This document shows, piece by piece, positions 42,946 through 55,600 of a stretch of 64,000 nt of DNA (within the stretch, counting starts at the first letter, position 1; every line of letters starts with the position of its first letter). The DNA lies in NCBI GenBank assembly GCA_947000775.1, contig CAMQGK010000567.1, positions 22,846,001 through 22,910,000 on the forward strand, written 5' to 3'. The notes below the pieces were generated by a model, which did not search any database, was not told where the DNA came from, and saw only the letters and a list, made by a program, of their open reading frames with translations. Origin of the DNA: Pterois miles. Lineage: Eukaryota > Chordata > Actinopteri > Perciformes > Scorpaenidae. A program made the translations under genes and the position numbers.

Positions 42946-45878
42946 AAAGTGACCGACTATTCTTTTCAACATACAATACCCATCATGATATAGATATTCA
43001 ACAGTGCACATCCTTGGGTCGTCAGCAATACAACAGAAAGACGTTTGCCGAGATATGTGACAGACATGCCTATAATTCTCTTGCAATACAAAATATCTGA
43101 CTATTTTATAATTACATATGTGTTCAGAAAGTCTGAACACCCAATAAGTTCAAAGACTAAATTTAATAACGTTATAGCTACAGTATGATTTTCATTTCTA
43201 GGAAGTCTGAGTAGAGTGTAAAATATTTCACCATCTTGCTCCTCTCTTCATCATGCCTGCCCCAAAGCACAAGTTCAAACAAAACAAATCAACAAAATAG
43301 TCATCATTATCATTCAAGGTTAAAAAAAATTCTCAATGTAATAAAAGGCTGATAATAATTTAAAAAGCAACAACAACGAGAGCAAAGACTTAAGGTACTT
43401 TTACAGGTCCTAGTGGGAGTGAAATTCCCCAAAATGTCACCAGTCAGGTTTTAACCCACCTTTCACTTCCAGGTCTTCATCACAACTTACATGATGAAAA
43501 ATCACCACCACATCACAATGGGCACATGTCAGTGAGAGTAATTATTGATAGTGAGGGTGTATTTTTTCTTACATCAGTCTGGAGTATAGTCCTTTAGACT
43601 GCCAGTTTTAGCACAGGCGACTCCTGCCACTGGTGTGGTACCTGTCCAAGAACAACTTGTCTGAGGTCGCTGCAGAGCCGGAGTCTGACACAGTGATTAT
43701 AGGTGGTGTTCTGGGTGAGGAAAGCTGCGGTTTTTCTGCTGAATATCTGAGAAATCCATTGTGAGCTTCACCTTTTCTGAGGTAGCACTTGACTGAATTA
43801 TTTGCCGTGGGGAGGAAGTGAGCCCCAGTCTGTTGCAAGGAGTTATATCTCAGCCATGCAGCAATGTGGATAGGCCTTGGTGTTAAGGATATAATGTATG
43901 CTCACATATGTGTTGTGCATTTTCAAAGTGTGCTCATTTGTTTGAAAGAGAAAATTTTGGAATAAGTCAAGATAAACTAACTATTTGTTATAAAAGGTAA
44001 TTTCATACAAAGATTAAGATAAGTGGAAGGATGAGAAGATGTGAGAGACTGACACTCTAGATGTCACTTACTAAGAGACCTTGGAGGGGAAATAAACCAT
44101 AATACACACTCCAATGGAGCCATTGTGTATGGCAGCACTTACCTCATGTGTACCAGCAGAAACCCTTCACGCAAATCTCCATGATGGAGGGATTGAGATG
44201 TGGGGAGCGCCTGTGGGTTTGGAAAAAAAAAGTATATCTTTCTATCTGAAGCGGCATAATGTCAAGCATGTTACAGTCCATCAGCTGGCTACCTGCCACA
44301 AATAACTTCTACCAAGTGGGCTCCAGGGAGCCGTATCACAAACTTTGAGGTTCTTTTTTCCTCTCTTTTCAGACAGCACTGCCTTATGACATGCTGCAGC
44401 AGACTCAAAAATTATACACTTAACATGTAACATCTTTTGCGTGTCTGTGTGAGGGTGGGCCGACATACGCGTGGCATGTTTCGGGGCAGAAAACCAGTAG
44501 GCACGATGCGTGTACGGATTGTCATGACGTGTTTCGTGCTGTTCAAGACACATTGTAAACTCTATCAGTCACCCAATAAATCCAGCCGGAGGGAAAACAC
44601 AACACAAGATATATGGCTGTTTAATGATCGTGAGCTGAGGTGGAGGTGTAGTGGACTGGACTGAGCCTGAATGGGGTGTATGGGTTCAGCGAGAGTGGGG
44701 GTGCAATCCACCGGGACTACGCTCAGCTTGGCAGTGTGAGTACCAGCCTACATGGGGGTAGACACAAGGCCCTAGTCACAAGGGGTTAATTGTAGGTGTT
44801 TAAAGAGCACATGTCGTTAAAGAGCTGGTGGGTGGAAAGAGTTCTATTTATACATGGCAGAGGTAATGAGGTGAAATTATTCTGTCCGACAGAGATGGGA
44901 TGTGACCACAGCAGGCTGGTGGAGACTCTCCTGCCCTGGCTCGGACTCCTGAGAATGTTTTCAGTCCAAATACAGGCGCTGAAACGTAAGCTTGCTAATT
45001 AATTCCCATTTACATACGGCCAGCTGTGGTTTCCATTGCACCCTACAGCCCAGGCGCCCTGTCACAGCAGCAGGCGATTGATTGACTAATTAATGATTCC
45101 CCAGATGCAACAATTAAACTGAAATTAACTTAATAGGCTTCAGACGGTATTGTTTTCTTTACTCATGTTATCATGATAACACGTGTAAACATAGGCATAC
45201 ATGGCAAAGAATCACATGAGCAACTTGAAAGCTTTCATTTTAATATTGCTGTTCAGCCCTGTTCAGTTGTAGTGTTTTATTATGTGTGTGTATTGCTTTA
45301 AACCTGTGTATTTATGTACTGTGAAGAAGTAATGTGAGGTTGATTAAGTGCATATATCTCTACAGTGGTTAAACAACTTGCCCCACTAGAGGGAGCAACT
45401 CCATAGGGATCAGACACATGACTACATGATAATGTTTGATTTTGTATCAGTCATGCACTTCAGCCAGACATACTATCATTTCTAGATACTGTCACAGAAC
45501 GTGGAGTTTTCCTTTAAATTGCCAGATCTGGCCACTCATCACATTAGGTTTAATGAGGTTAATGTGAATGTCAAAACATTAATGAGTATAAAAGAGCATA
45601 GTGGAGGTTAAACAGGCTAAAAGAACAAATAATTGTCAACACCACTTAGATTCTGTCTCTGCAGTGTTTCTGCAGCATCCTGACCTGTACCAGTTTCAAC
45701 AATCCTAAATAAAAAGTTTTAATGACTGAGATATATACCTGATTAAGTCTGAAAACCCGTTGATAGTCAGAACTGTATCTCTAGATTTCTAGACCATATA
45801 GTCTCCTCGTTAAGTGTATTTATTTACTTATCTTTTTATTTTGGATATATTTAAATATATATATGTTGTGCAATTTAC
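42946..45878. other. Non-coding DNA, no gene recognised
   Basis: Single-copy-looking sequence with only short open frames. No RNA gene was seen. A transcription-factor-site-rich patch at 44990-45140 is listed separately. Confidence 0.5.
44990..45140. promoter_or_regulatory. Candidate conserved non-coding element / enhancer
   Basis: A dense cluster of homeodomain-type cores: CTAATTAATT near 44995, GATTGATTGACTAATTAATG at 45076-45095 (a PBX-like TGATTGAT overlapping TAAT cores), AATTAAACTGAAATTAAC near 45112. An E-box CAGCTG (45021-45026) and a RUNX-like TGTGGTTT lie alongside. This is pattern recognition only; conservation has not been tested. Confidence 0.25.
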
Positions 45879-46028
45879 CGGTCAGTGAGGCGTGGTCCCT
45901 GGCCAGGTCTTTGGCTCGTTCGGTGCCGTATCGGAGTTTGATGGACATTGGATGGAATACAGCCTGAGGATGTCCACAGGGAAGAGTTAGTGGCTGCCAG
46001 AACCCGATCATTGGGAAGGTGCATGTAA
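45879..46028 (-). CDS. Candidate internal coding exon, gene unknown
   Basis: On the minus strand a pyrimidine-rich tract with TTTTCTTTTTTCTTCAG precedes the exon and GTAAAT follows it. Length is 150 bp, a multiple of three. One frame closes early at a TGA. Two frames stay open: phase +1 begins YMHLPNDRVLAATNSSLW, phase +2 includes MSIKLRYGTERAKDLARD. I recognise neither. The exon shares strand with the candidate at 53407-53498, but their phases do not join directly, so another exon would have to lie between them. It could equally be a chance open stretch. Confidence 0.3.
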
Positions 46029-46753
46029 CTGAAGAAAAAAGAAAACAGCAAACTGAACAACTTGCCAAAATCATCATGCAATTTCTGGAGCACTCTAAAA
46101 TGCCAAGGGAAGCTGGATCTCCTTCCTTTGCTTGATAGTTTTCTTAAATTACAGCTCAACTTCCTTTAAATCCCTGTTTAACAAAATGTTTTTCCCCAAT
46201 TGATTTTTATACATTTGGAGAGGAGAAAGCTGAGAAATAGCAGAACACTAGGGAGAAGTGAGAGTCTGTGATTAATAGATGCACGCAGCAATGAAATGTC
46301 TGTCATTCACAAAGCGTTTTCCCCAGGCGCTCAGGTTACACGGACTGAAACAGCGTTTGTCCATATTAGCGAGGGCCCAGTTTTTACCCTTCCTGTCTGC
46401 CTGCTGGTAAAGGAGAGAGGCCAGAGCGCTATGGCATGACGGTCAGTGGCACCCACCCTGCATTTCCATCGGCGCCTGCTGTCCGCGCCAAGCCTGAAAA
46501 AGGTGAGATGGCTGATATATACGCTCACACACAAGGCCATCAAAAATAAGTAAGAGGCCACTTCAGGCTGGATTGGTATACTTTCAAAGGGCGGAAATGT
46601 GAATTCAATCTCATGGACAAGCAGCATATATTCATCTGGCTTCAGCTGGAATGGCGACAGCTCGTACAGTCTACAGCAAGTGAAATACTCATAGCACTTT
46701 GGCCAATACACGAGAAGCTCAAAGGAATACTTCACCCACAAAATGATAATTTA
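46029..46753. other. Non-coding DNA ending in an old interspersed repeat
   Basis: No gene recognised; the 136-codon minus frame at 46331-46741 has no familiar motif. From about 46705 the sequence CAAAGGAATACTTCACCCAC begins a common fish-type repeat that is interrupted by the Tc1 element at 46754 and appears to resume at 47747. Confidence 0.45.
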
Positions 46754-46797
46754 CACTCACCGGCCACATAATTAGGTACACCTGTTCAATTGCTTGT

Positions 46798-47519
46798 TGT
46801 CACGGCCCGGCTCTCAGGCCACGACAAAATGTGGAAAGGACACGCCGATTGATGTTGTATTAAATGTATTTATTTTGAACAGAGTAAAAGAATCCTCACA
46901 CAAATTATGCACCATGGAGCGTGTCAGTGGTATCAGTCATGTAAATGTGGATGGGTGAGCGTGGTGTGAAGTGTTGTGTTGTGGAAGCCAGTCGAACCAC
47001 AAATGCTGAACGCCAACTCTGCAGGGTGGGTGCAGTCAAAGAGAGAGCGGGAGCGACATCTGAAGGGGCCTTTTATAGAGCCCAGCTCAGGTGCCCTATC
47101 AGGTGTCCTCCTCGGTGTGCTACCTTGGGGGGGGGAGTAGCTCAGTCTGGAGGGGGGTGGGGTGGGAAGAGGGGGGGCGCCGGAAGAAAAGTCAAGAAGG
47201 AAAAAAAAAGGGGGGGGGGAGGGGGGGGGGGGGGGGGGGGGGTTCCCTCGGGGGGGCGGGGGGGGGGGCCCGGGGGGAAGAAACCCCCCCCAAAATGGGG
47301 GGGGGGGTGGGGGGGGGGCCCCCCCTCAAAAATATATCTTTAATTAATTGTGGGGGGGTGTGTGTGTGTGGGAGGAAGAAAAAAAAAAAAAAAAAAGAAG
47401 AGAAAATTAATTTCCCCCGGGGGGGGGGAAGAAGGGTGGTTTTTTTCTTCCCTTCTTTAAGGACAGAAGGAACATCGTAAATGTTAAACACACACAGCCA
47501 GCAAGGCAGGGCACTCACA
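46798..47519 (-). mobile_element. Solo LTR nested in the Tc1 element
   Basis: 722 bp starting TGTCACGGCC and ending CACTCACA, with a 4-bp target duplication TTGT (46794-46797 and 47520-47523). Minus-strand orientation is set by TATAAAA (47077-47071) and AATAAA (46874-46869) in promoter-to-poly(A) order. It is unrelated by eye to the Gypsy LTR at 26588. The stretch 47130-47460 is full of G and A runs (22 G at 47221-47242) and probably miscalled. Confidence 0.7.
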
Positions 47520-47626
47520 TTGTTAACAAAAATAGCTAATCAGCCAATCACATAGCCGTAACTCAGTGCATTTAGGCATGTAGATGTGGTCAAGACAGCT
47601 TGCTGAAGTTCAAACTGAGCATCAGA

Positions 47627-47714
47627 ATGGGGAAGAAATGAGATTTAAGTGACTTTGAATGTGGCATGGTTGTTGGTGCCAGACGGGCTGGCTCTGAGTA
47701 TTTCAGAAACTGCT
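47627..47714 (+). pseudogene. Tc1 transposase N-terminal remnant
   Basis: Reads MGKK, then an in-frame TGA (47639-47641), then DLSDFECGMVVGARRAG before a frameshift. This matches the start of a common vertebrate Tc1-like transposase whose N-terminal helix-turn-helix binds the inverted repeats. The rest of the coding region is deleted. Confidence 0.75.
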
Positions 47715-47744
47715 AGGTGTACATAATTATGTGGCCGGTGAGTG

Positions 47745-50700
47745 TATAAATCAATTAATAATCCTGTGTTACCTTGAATTCTTGAAGAAAAGTTTTCTCG
47801 CATGCCTCCACTGATGACTTGAATTAAATGGGGGGCACATTTGCTAACAGCAAAACTATGTATATCACAACGTCCATTTACAAACAAATCTCATGCAGTA
47901 TACTTTGTCTCATTTATCCAGTCATTTGCTCAGTACTTCCCGAACACATGCATCTTCGCTAAAACTACTACTGAAGGGCACTTCCACGAAACATAGTGAA
48001 GTTTGGGTAGTCTGAAGAGAATTAGTCAGAGATAAATTAATAATTTTGGTTTGTTTTCTATTTGGTCTGGTTTGGTTTCATAGTGCACAAATCAAAGAAG
48101 AACAAATAAAAACTGAATTGCTGAGGGGTGTGTACGGAGCAAATTTTTGCTCTTCATCTCAAAAGCTGCCACTTCTATGGAGGAAATCATTGACCTAGAT
48201 GTTGTTGAATTTTTTTCCACTGTTCTACTCTGAGCACTAAATGCAACTGTTTTGGTGGACTTTAGTTTTCATATTCTGTATATTAATCAGACTTCTGCAG
48301 AAGTCCAGGTCAGTCGTCTCCCACTCATGTAAACCTGTCATTTTCCTGTGTCCATCTCAACAAATTGCTCGCCATAGGAAACAGTCAGAGACCACCTCTT
48401 GCTAGCAACCTCGGTCCGGTTGTTTTGGTCCGCTCCAGAGTACAATTACTGCATTCACAACCACCCAAACAAACTGCACCGGAGGTTGATTAAAGCTGAT
48501 GAAATGTTGGCTCATGAAAGTGCATAAAACATTTCTGCTTTTACAGTCTCATACTTGCGCAAGCATCCGAAGTGTCTCAAAGAGTCCTGCTTTACCTAAG
48601 ATGCTTTTGGTGAGAGCTGAACATATGACTGGATAAATTAAACTCGGAGTGAACAGCACAAGTTGTGTGAAAGGTTGTAAACAAATGTTTGGATACAGAT
48701 TTGCTGCTGTTTAAAGGTAGTTCCCATTTACTTCAGTTTATTATAAATTTTTTACAGTTTTTTGATTCTTCGCTGTGGAGGCATGCGAGACATGAACAAT
48801 TCAAGACAACACAGGGTGTATCTCCCTGTAACACTGTAGCAGAAGACAATAAATAAAACTCATCAGCATCGGTGGCATGCTCGCTGTTGGCTCGCTCAGT
48901 GTTGATAGTTAAAACGTCATGAGTTGGATACGTATTTCATTACGTGTGCTTTTGATTTAAGCACAAGAAGAGTGGCCTGCCCCAGGCAAACCCACACAAA
49001 ACGGTAATTCACTGCCTTTGTGTAAATATTCTTTTTGGCTGTTGTCTTTCGTTTGCGTCTCAGTATGACTTTTCCAGAGTTAAGGGTTACCTGCCGTCAT
49101 CATATACAGAAGGGCCTGTCTGGGCCTTCCTCGCTTCATTAATTCATTTCAACTACACAGAAAAGAAAAAAACAGCACTTCTCTTTCTTGAAATTCATCT
49201 CAAGAAGCAGTTATATGATATAATTACACATCTTATACTTACTTATTGCCATTCTAAAACCTTAAACTAAAAGGTGAACTTAAATATTTGGCATGCCAGA
49301 TATTCTATGAATGTGTTATATCTGAGCTTGTGTTAAAGCTGTGTAGTCTTATGTAAATTATTATGTCACTCTCTGGAATTACGGCTAAACCATAAACCCA
49401 AGCATTAAATACTGACAGCAGACAAAGTCTCAGTTCAGTTTCCGTTGCCTTTAAAGTGAAACCCAGCAGATGAATTGAGCCATCAATCACGATTAGAAGA
49501 CTAAAACATAACTACATCAGTCACCTTTGTCTTGGCGCATGATAAGCCGCCTGCTAAAGGAAACCTGATACAGTATTGACAGACTTGAATGCATTGAATA
49601 ACCGTGTACAGATATTAGTTTAGGTCACGTCCTGAAAACTGAAGTTATTCAGAATTTGCAACAACTTAAAGGGAATTAGGCCCATTTTCAAAATTCATAC
49701 ATGTTATTTCTATGGTCCAAAAAATATTAGTAAACATGGACAACTCTCTAAATCCCAAAAAAAATGAGTGATAAACCTGAAACCTGTGTGATAAGGTATA
49801 AAGTGGGTAGCTGCTCCATAGACAGTGAATGGGGAGGGATGTTCTGCATGACACCCAGGGGAATGATCTGAGTATATGGGAACATATATGACTGAGAACA
49901 CTACAATTTAAAGAGACACAAAGAGGAAAGCAGAAAACAATGTGGATGAATGTGTCACCAGTTCGAAGAGGGAAATTTATCCTTTAAAACACAATTCTAC
50001 CAATTTCTAATAAATGGGAAAGATGTCAACCAAATTAAGTTGAGAGTTCAGAGGTCTGCGTGTGCCGATGGCTATTGGAGTTAATCTAAAAACTCTTTTA
50101 AATCATGGAAAGTCTGTCCTTGCAACATCCAACCAAAATGTGTAATGCACTTGGCTGAATCAATAGCTACTTTTTCAAATCCTGATCTTAAATGACTTGT
50201 CATACTTTTTAATGAAGCATCCAGAGGTCAAATAAGGCCCGGAGTCTGATAAACTCAAACTAAACACAGCCCTTGCCCCTCTTTCAACCTCTGAGTGCCT
50301 AATGCTGCTGCTGCTGATGCAGAGGAAAAACTCATCAGCATATCCCTCAATTAAGCCACATTTCATCAACACCAATCCCAACAGGAGTGATCAAACTGTG
50401 TTTGCTGCGTTTTGTTTTGGAAACCCTACAGTGGCCTTTTGATGGGAAACCCAGGTCTGTCCTGGTTAGGCAGCTGCTGGAGAGATCATCGTCTGCGTTT
50501 GCATGGCACCCGCTGAGAGGCCCGAGCACCATGGGAGAGCTCTCCCAGATAATTTCCATAAATGTGAGTAATGTGCCCCTTTTCCACTTTGGTGTAGGTC
50601 CCTCAGGGAGGATGTGGGGATAAGTGCGTACGCTGTGACATCCGCAGACCAATAAGTTATCTGCAAATGTGTTTCTGGATTTGTGGAGATTTGTTTATTG

Positions 50701-53406
50701 CAGTTTTGTCGCGAAGAGCAACATTTTAATGAGGACAGGATTTGACCCTCTGACTGCTAACAGTGGTTGAAAAAAAGACATGCAAACTATGTTTAAGGCA
50801 TAACTTAGGTGTCTTACAGATGGGCACATTAAAAATCTGCATGGCATAATTTGGGGCTACATCAGTAAAAACTAATATTTAAAATGATCAGCTTTAAATC
50901 ATCACACCTTCAAAATCATATTTATGTGTGAATTATGTCAAAAGAGAAGAAAGAATAAATCAGAACAGAATTTAAAAAATGTAAACGATTCAACAACTCA
51001 GTTTTAAAACTTGGAAACGTTGGATATTTTCGCATATGTAAACTTTTCTTTCCAGTTATATTTTCTCTAAACAGTAATAAAACACTTTATAATCCCAGTG
51101 TCACAGTCCATTTTGTTTAAGACTGTCATCCATGTCAAATTTTCTATATACCTGCTTTAGGCACAATTAAATTCATACAGAAAGGTCTGCGTGGGTCACA
51201 AGACATCGAAAGAACCAAATAAAACCCAATGCTTTTGCCAGTCTTGTTGTGAAGCAGCGAAAGAGAGGGATGGTAATAACTTCTTATAATTTTATGGACA
51301 GGCAGGAAGGGAAAGAGCATAAAAACAGTAAAAACAGAGCTACAGTATCTAAGCCTCCCTATGGTAAAGTGGTATTTTCATTTTCTGCCTACTATTTCAC
51401 ATACAGCAATAATGTACACAATACAGCAGATATAATTAACCACTCTAATGCTCTTTGTTGGTAAAAAAAAAGGACTTAATAAATATTGCTGCTCTTTAAT
51501 AGCAATATTGTCTTAATGGCCAAAGTAAATATTTAACTGAAACCAAAATTCAGTACTTTGGGAAGGATTTGGAAGCCTCGGTTCTTGTGTGGTTTATTCA
51601 ATACAAGGAAGTTGGAAAAATAATGACAATATTACACTTAGACGTACAAACTAAGTATTGAAATAGGAACACTATATTTTAAAGTCATGAAATACAAGGA
51701 GAGCAATTATTTCTGCAGCTGTCAGGGTTTAAATAAATATAAACTTAAATGGGTTTTATATGTTTCAACAAGAGCTCCCAAAATTCATGTCACCCTGTTC
51801 CCATCGCAGTCATTACAGAGGTGTATCCCTGTGGGAACAGCAAGGTCAAAGGCCAAGACCTCTAGTGCTTGTGATGGTTTATACCGCCTTAACCAGCATA
51901 AATCGATATTCCTCAGACGTGAATATATTGGAGTTGATTTTGGGTTATTGTTCTTTGAAATGTAATTTCTAGTTCTGAGCTCACCCAGATCTTCAAGCAT
52001 CCCCTAAACCTCCCCTTCACCGCTTCCACACACACACACTGTAAGTTCAACTGTGCCCGGGACAGTAAATCAAACTCCTCCGAGGAAACCATTTATAAAA
52101 ACCTGACATCCGGCTTCCTTTTTCTGATTGCTGATTACACCTCAGAGTTTCTGAACGCAGCTTTGCTTGTCACCTCAGGACCGGCGCAGGACACGATGAA
52201 GAAACCTCCAAGCTGTAAATTAACCACATACATTATCTGTGGCCCCAGATTTGATCCTCTGATCGCCGTCTCCTCTTTGCAGCAGCTGATGGGAGGCCTC
52301 CTCTCCTGGACATGATGAAAGAGAAGAGAAAGCACTTAATGGCTTTAACAGCCTTCTGAATCCCCGTCTGCTTTAATATTAAATCACTGCTTATATTTCT
52401 TATAGCTGGCTAAGCCTTGAATGGCAACTCAGACAGAAGTCACAAACCTAACAAAAGATACGGATAATACCTCAGATTAAGGTATGTGTCCGTTCATGCA
52501 TGAAAGGACACATTAATACTGTAGCATGCCCTCAGTTCGAGTAACGCCAAGGACAAAACTGCATATAACATGCCAAGGTCGGGAATTTTTTACGTTAATG
52601 CAGTGGCCCTTCAGAGGTCAACTTTTAAGCGTGACATGCAAAAGAACAAAAAACAATAGTCCCGAGGCTGTTTTAAGACTTAGGACCTGCAAATGAAGTG
52701 TATCGATGGCGACATAAATCAGATTGATTTAATTTTAATAGCAGCATCTCCTCCTCTCGCAAAGTTAAAGATGAATCCACATGCTCAAAATGTCCTTTGC
52801 GGAGGCAGGTCAGTGAACGGGCCTGAGACAGGATAAAGTATTCTAAGTGGAGGACAGCTGTATTTGCAGTATTAGTCTCTTTATCATATATTTAATAGAT
52901 CATATTTAATTATTAGGCTATTTTTCTGTCAATCATTGGACAGAAACTAATATGCATACAGTTTATCCTTAAATAAATTAGTCATGGTATTTGAGAAGGA
53001 AGGACAAAATGTGTATAATTTAAAATAATAGTACCGTATACAATATATACTTTTGTTATTCAATGAAGTAACAGCAAACATTTATGTTGAATTTATCATT
53101 TAATCATCTATCCTATTTTGAATGAGCACAAAGTCATGCAGAATATATATATTAAGGATCAAATTATTGCATTATGAGATTCAAAGAGGATTAAGAGTAA
53201 TAGTGAAATATTTACATACCAGTTTCTTCTTTTTGTCATGTAAATTTGTGGCTAATAGTTTAGTTTAGAAACGTATAGTTGCTTTGTTCAGTTACACCAT
53301 TGCCTATTCTAGTCATATCATAACTATTCACAAATAATTTTTGTATTGGAAACCATATTTTTCTTACTTACTAGCGACTGAAATGATTATTTGATATTAC
53401 ACTTAC
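47745..53406. other. Non-coding DNA, possibly intronic
   Basis: 47747-47900 continues the old repeat split by the Tc1 insertion, and the phrase GGAGGCATGCGAGA near 48778 matches its CTCGCATGCCTCC (47798-47810) in inverse orientation. The stretch 48400-48480 resembles a fish repeat rich in GGTCCG words. 49670-49970 also has a repeat-like character. No gene was recognised; an exon-like plus-strand stretch at 50432-50563 is discussed as a finding. Confidence 0.4.
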
Positions 53407-53498
53407 TGAACTTTGCAGGTTTGCACTACGCCGAAGCTCTTTCTCCTTCAGCTCTGACATTGCTTTAGGTCCCATCCGTGCCCCATACTCTGAACATG
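53407..53498 (-). CDS. Candidate internal coding exon, gene unknown
   Basis: On the minus strand the acceptor TTTTACCTCCTTTTTTACAG and the donor GTAAGTG closely fit consensus. The 92-bp exon has stops in two frames. It is open in the third, entering with two bases of a split codon and leaving at a codon boundary. The 30 residues begin CSEYGARMGP and include SELKEKELRRSANLQSS, a charged, helical, natural-looking composition. I do not recognise the protein. The best evidence that a minus-strand host gene crosses this part of the window; no neighbouring exon could be joined to it with certainty. Confidence 0.42.
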
Positions 53499-55600
53499 CT
53501 GTAAAAAAGGAGGTAAAAGGCCTCTTTCATCAGTAATTGATAGGTGCTTGTTTTGGTTCAGTGGCGTTGTGTCACTCTTGCCACTATGCGTTAGGAATAT
53601 ATCAGAGCTGGAGTGGCGTGTGAAGGTGGGGAGATGGTGGAAACAAGTGTGTCATGACCAGAGCGAGTGGCACATACGCCATGCTTGTCAGGATGACTAA
53701 TAGCCCGGGGCAACAGGTCTCACTGTGGGGTGTTAACAATCAGCCAGGCCTCAGGTTGTAGCCTGACAGCCAGCCACATGACTTGGATACAAGTTGGTCA
53801 CCTGCACTTTGTGTAATCTTAAAAAGACCTTTGTCTCAATCAGCTTTAACAAACTGGTTTCACCTTTTTACATTTTTTAACATTGTTCCTGTTGACTATT
53901 ATTAAACTATTCACCAGTGGCATGAAATGAAAGACATTTGTATTAACGCTTCAGATCAAATCACACGGATCATTTAGTCTTTTTGCTGAAACTGAGAATC
54001 TTTATTTGACAAGTCACCTCAGGAGGCAGTTCATCAATTCAGAGTGACATTTACACTCCCACTGACCCACAGGGGGTAAAAGAAGAAAAGAAACCTGCCT
54101 GCTCAACACATTGCTTAACAGTCGCCAGCTCAGTACATGCTTCTGTATTATGTTTAATCTTTTTGTTGAATTATCAATTATGCAGAGATTTGTGTGATAT
54201 ATTGTACAGTATAGTTGATAATTAAGTAATACATTTAATGCAGAGAAAACATGTGTTGCCCTGTAATTACCTTGTAATATTAGACTGGGTGAAACAACGT
54301 TAACTGTAGACAGCCACCGGTTGGACCGCTTTGTTAGACGCCTTAGTGAAAACTAAGAAGCTTGTCTGTTGGCCAGCTTCCTGTACAGGGTGAATTCCCT
54401 TTCAATGAATGTGACCTGCTCTTCTCTTCATAAAACTAGTTCTGTCACAAATAGAGAGACACCTTGACAGAGACAAAAAATAAATAAATAAAAAAAAATA
54501 AACACACCTTTATGACTTGATGTGCTTCACAATCTCCTAAAAGTAAACCTGGCAAAATAAACATTATTTTGGCTCTGATTTTCCTTGTTTCATATTTTAA
54601 AATTTCGTCAGCACTGTGCCGAGCGAGTAGCACTCAGGAGGCCCGTTTTCTCCCAGACTTAGCAGTACATGCTGCCGTTACATAGTACATTTGATACTAT
54701 ATGCACCTGGTCATGTGCATCCAACACCCCACATTTTGACAGTGAGAGATTTGTGCATTTGTCGACAATGAAACTGCCCCTTTGGAAGTCGAGAGTAAAT
54801 GTGAGTCCTGATAGCAAAGACATCAAACACAAATGTAAAAAAATTACTATATACAGCAAAGCTTAAAGATGATTTTAATCAGTACCTTTAACTGACCTTT
54901 ATACACCCAGCTATTCTAATATCTATTGTGAAATAATTGAAATTGCACAACACCTGAAATATGACACACCAACTGTACCTGAACATACTGTACAGATACA
55001 GATAGGTCTACAGATAAACTATCTCTGAAAAATCATTTTTGTTTTGAGTGCTGTCCATAGTGCTAACTGTAGTGATGTCATTATGAAATAATTACTGGTT
55101 TCCACTTTGCCAACACTGGTTTGACGTCTCTTCCAATGACGCTTGCTCATTTGCACATCAGTGTAACGCTACAGCTCGGGTTTGTTAAAACAGTGTTAAC
55201 AGCCAATTAGTCGCGAGTAGAGGTGGCAGATTTTATGTTGCCCTGGAAGACGAGACGTTTTCCAGCGGCATTTTATTTTCCAGGTGTGTTAAGCCATTTT
55301 TATATGGTGTGGGCAGACAGCCTTGCCCACCCTGTAAACAGTTATGTAGAATGTGTCAGGACAATAAAAAAGGACCACCAGAAATTTGTTGTGAGATTTA
55401 ATTGACTTCCATTCAAAAGAAAATCAGCTCAGTGAGCGCCGATCAGCCAGTTTATGTGAGCTGCTCTGGAAGTGTTGCTGTTATAAAATGTAAATGTGTA
55501 ACATATCATACTATAACACAATATAAAATGTGTCAGTTTCAGTACTGTCACCTTGTTCTAATTGTTGTTTGGCAATTTAATGTTTGTTTTTAGTAGGTTT
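53499..55600. other. Non-coding DNA, nothing recognised
   Basis: AT-rich sequence with short open frames only. If the candidate exon at 53407 is real, this is intron upstream of it. Confidence 0.45.

Larger units (their letters stand above)
46754..47744 (+). mobile_element. Internally deleted Tc1/mariner element
   Basis: Terminal inverted repeats CACTCACCGGCCACATAATT (46754-46773) and its counterpart ending ATGTGGCCGGTGAGTG (47729-47744), flanked by TA dinucleotides on both sides as for Tc1/mariner. Without the solo LTR nested inside, only about 265 bp remain, including a remnant of the transposase N-terminus. It is non-autonomous. Confidence 0.85.

Noticed and set aside
46331..46741. 136-codon minus-strand frame
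   Set aside because: It ends inside an old interspersed repeat and has no recognisable motif or splice context.
46945..47518. Gly/Pro-rich frames on both strands in the second solo LTR
   Set aside because: They arise from G, C and A homopolymers in suspect sequence; no protein motif.
48962..49003. 42-bp plus-strand micro-exon-like segment
   Set aside because: AG and GT borders and an open phase exist, but such short segments occur often by chance and it opposes the strand of the better exon candidates.
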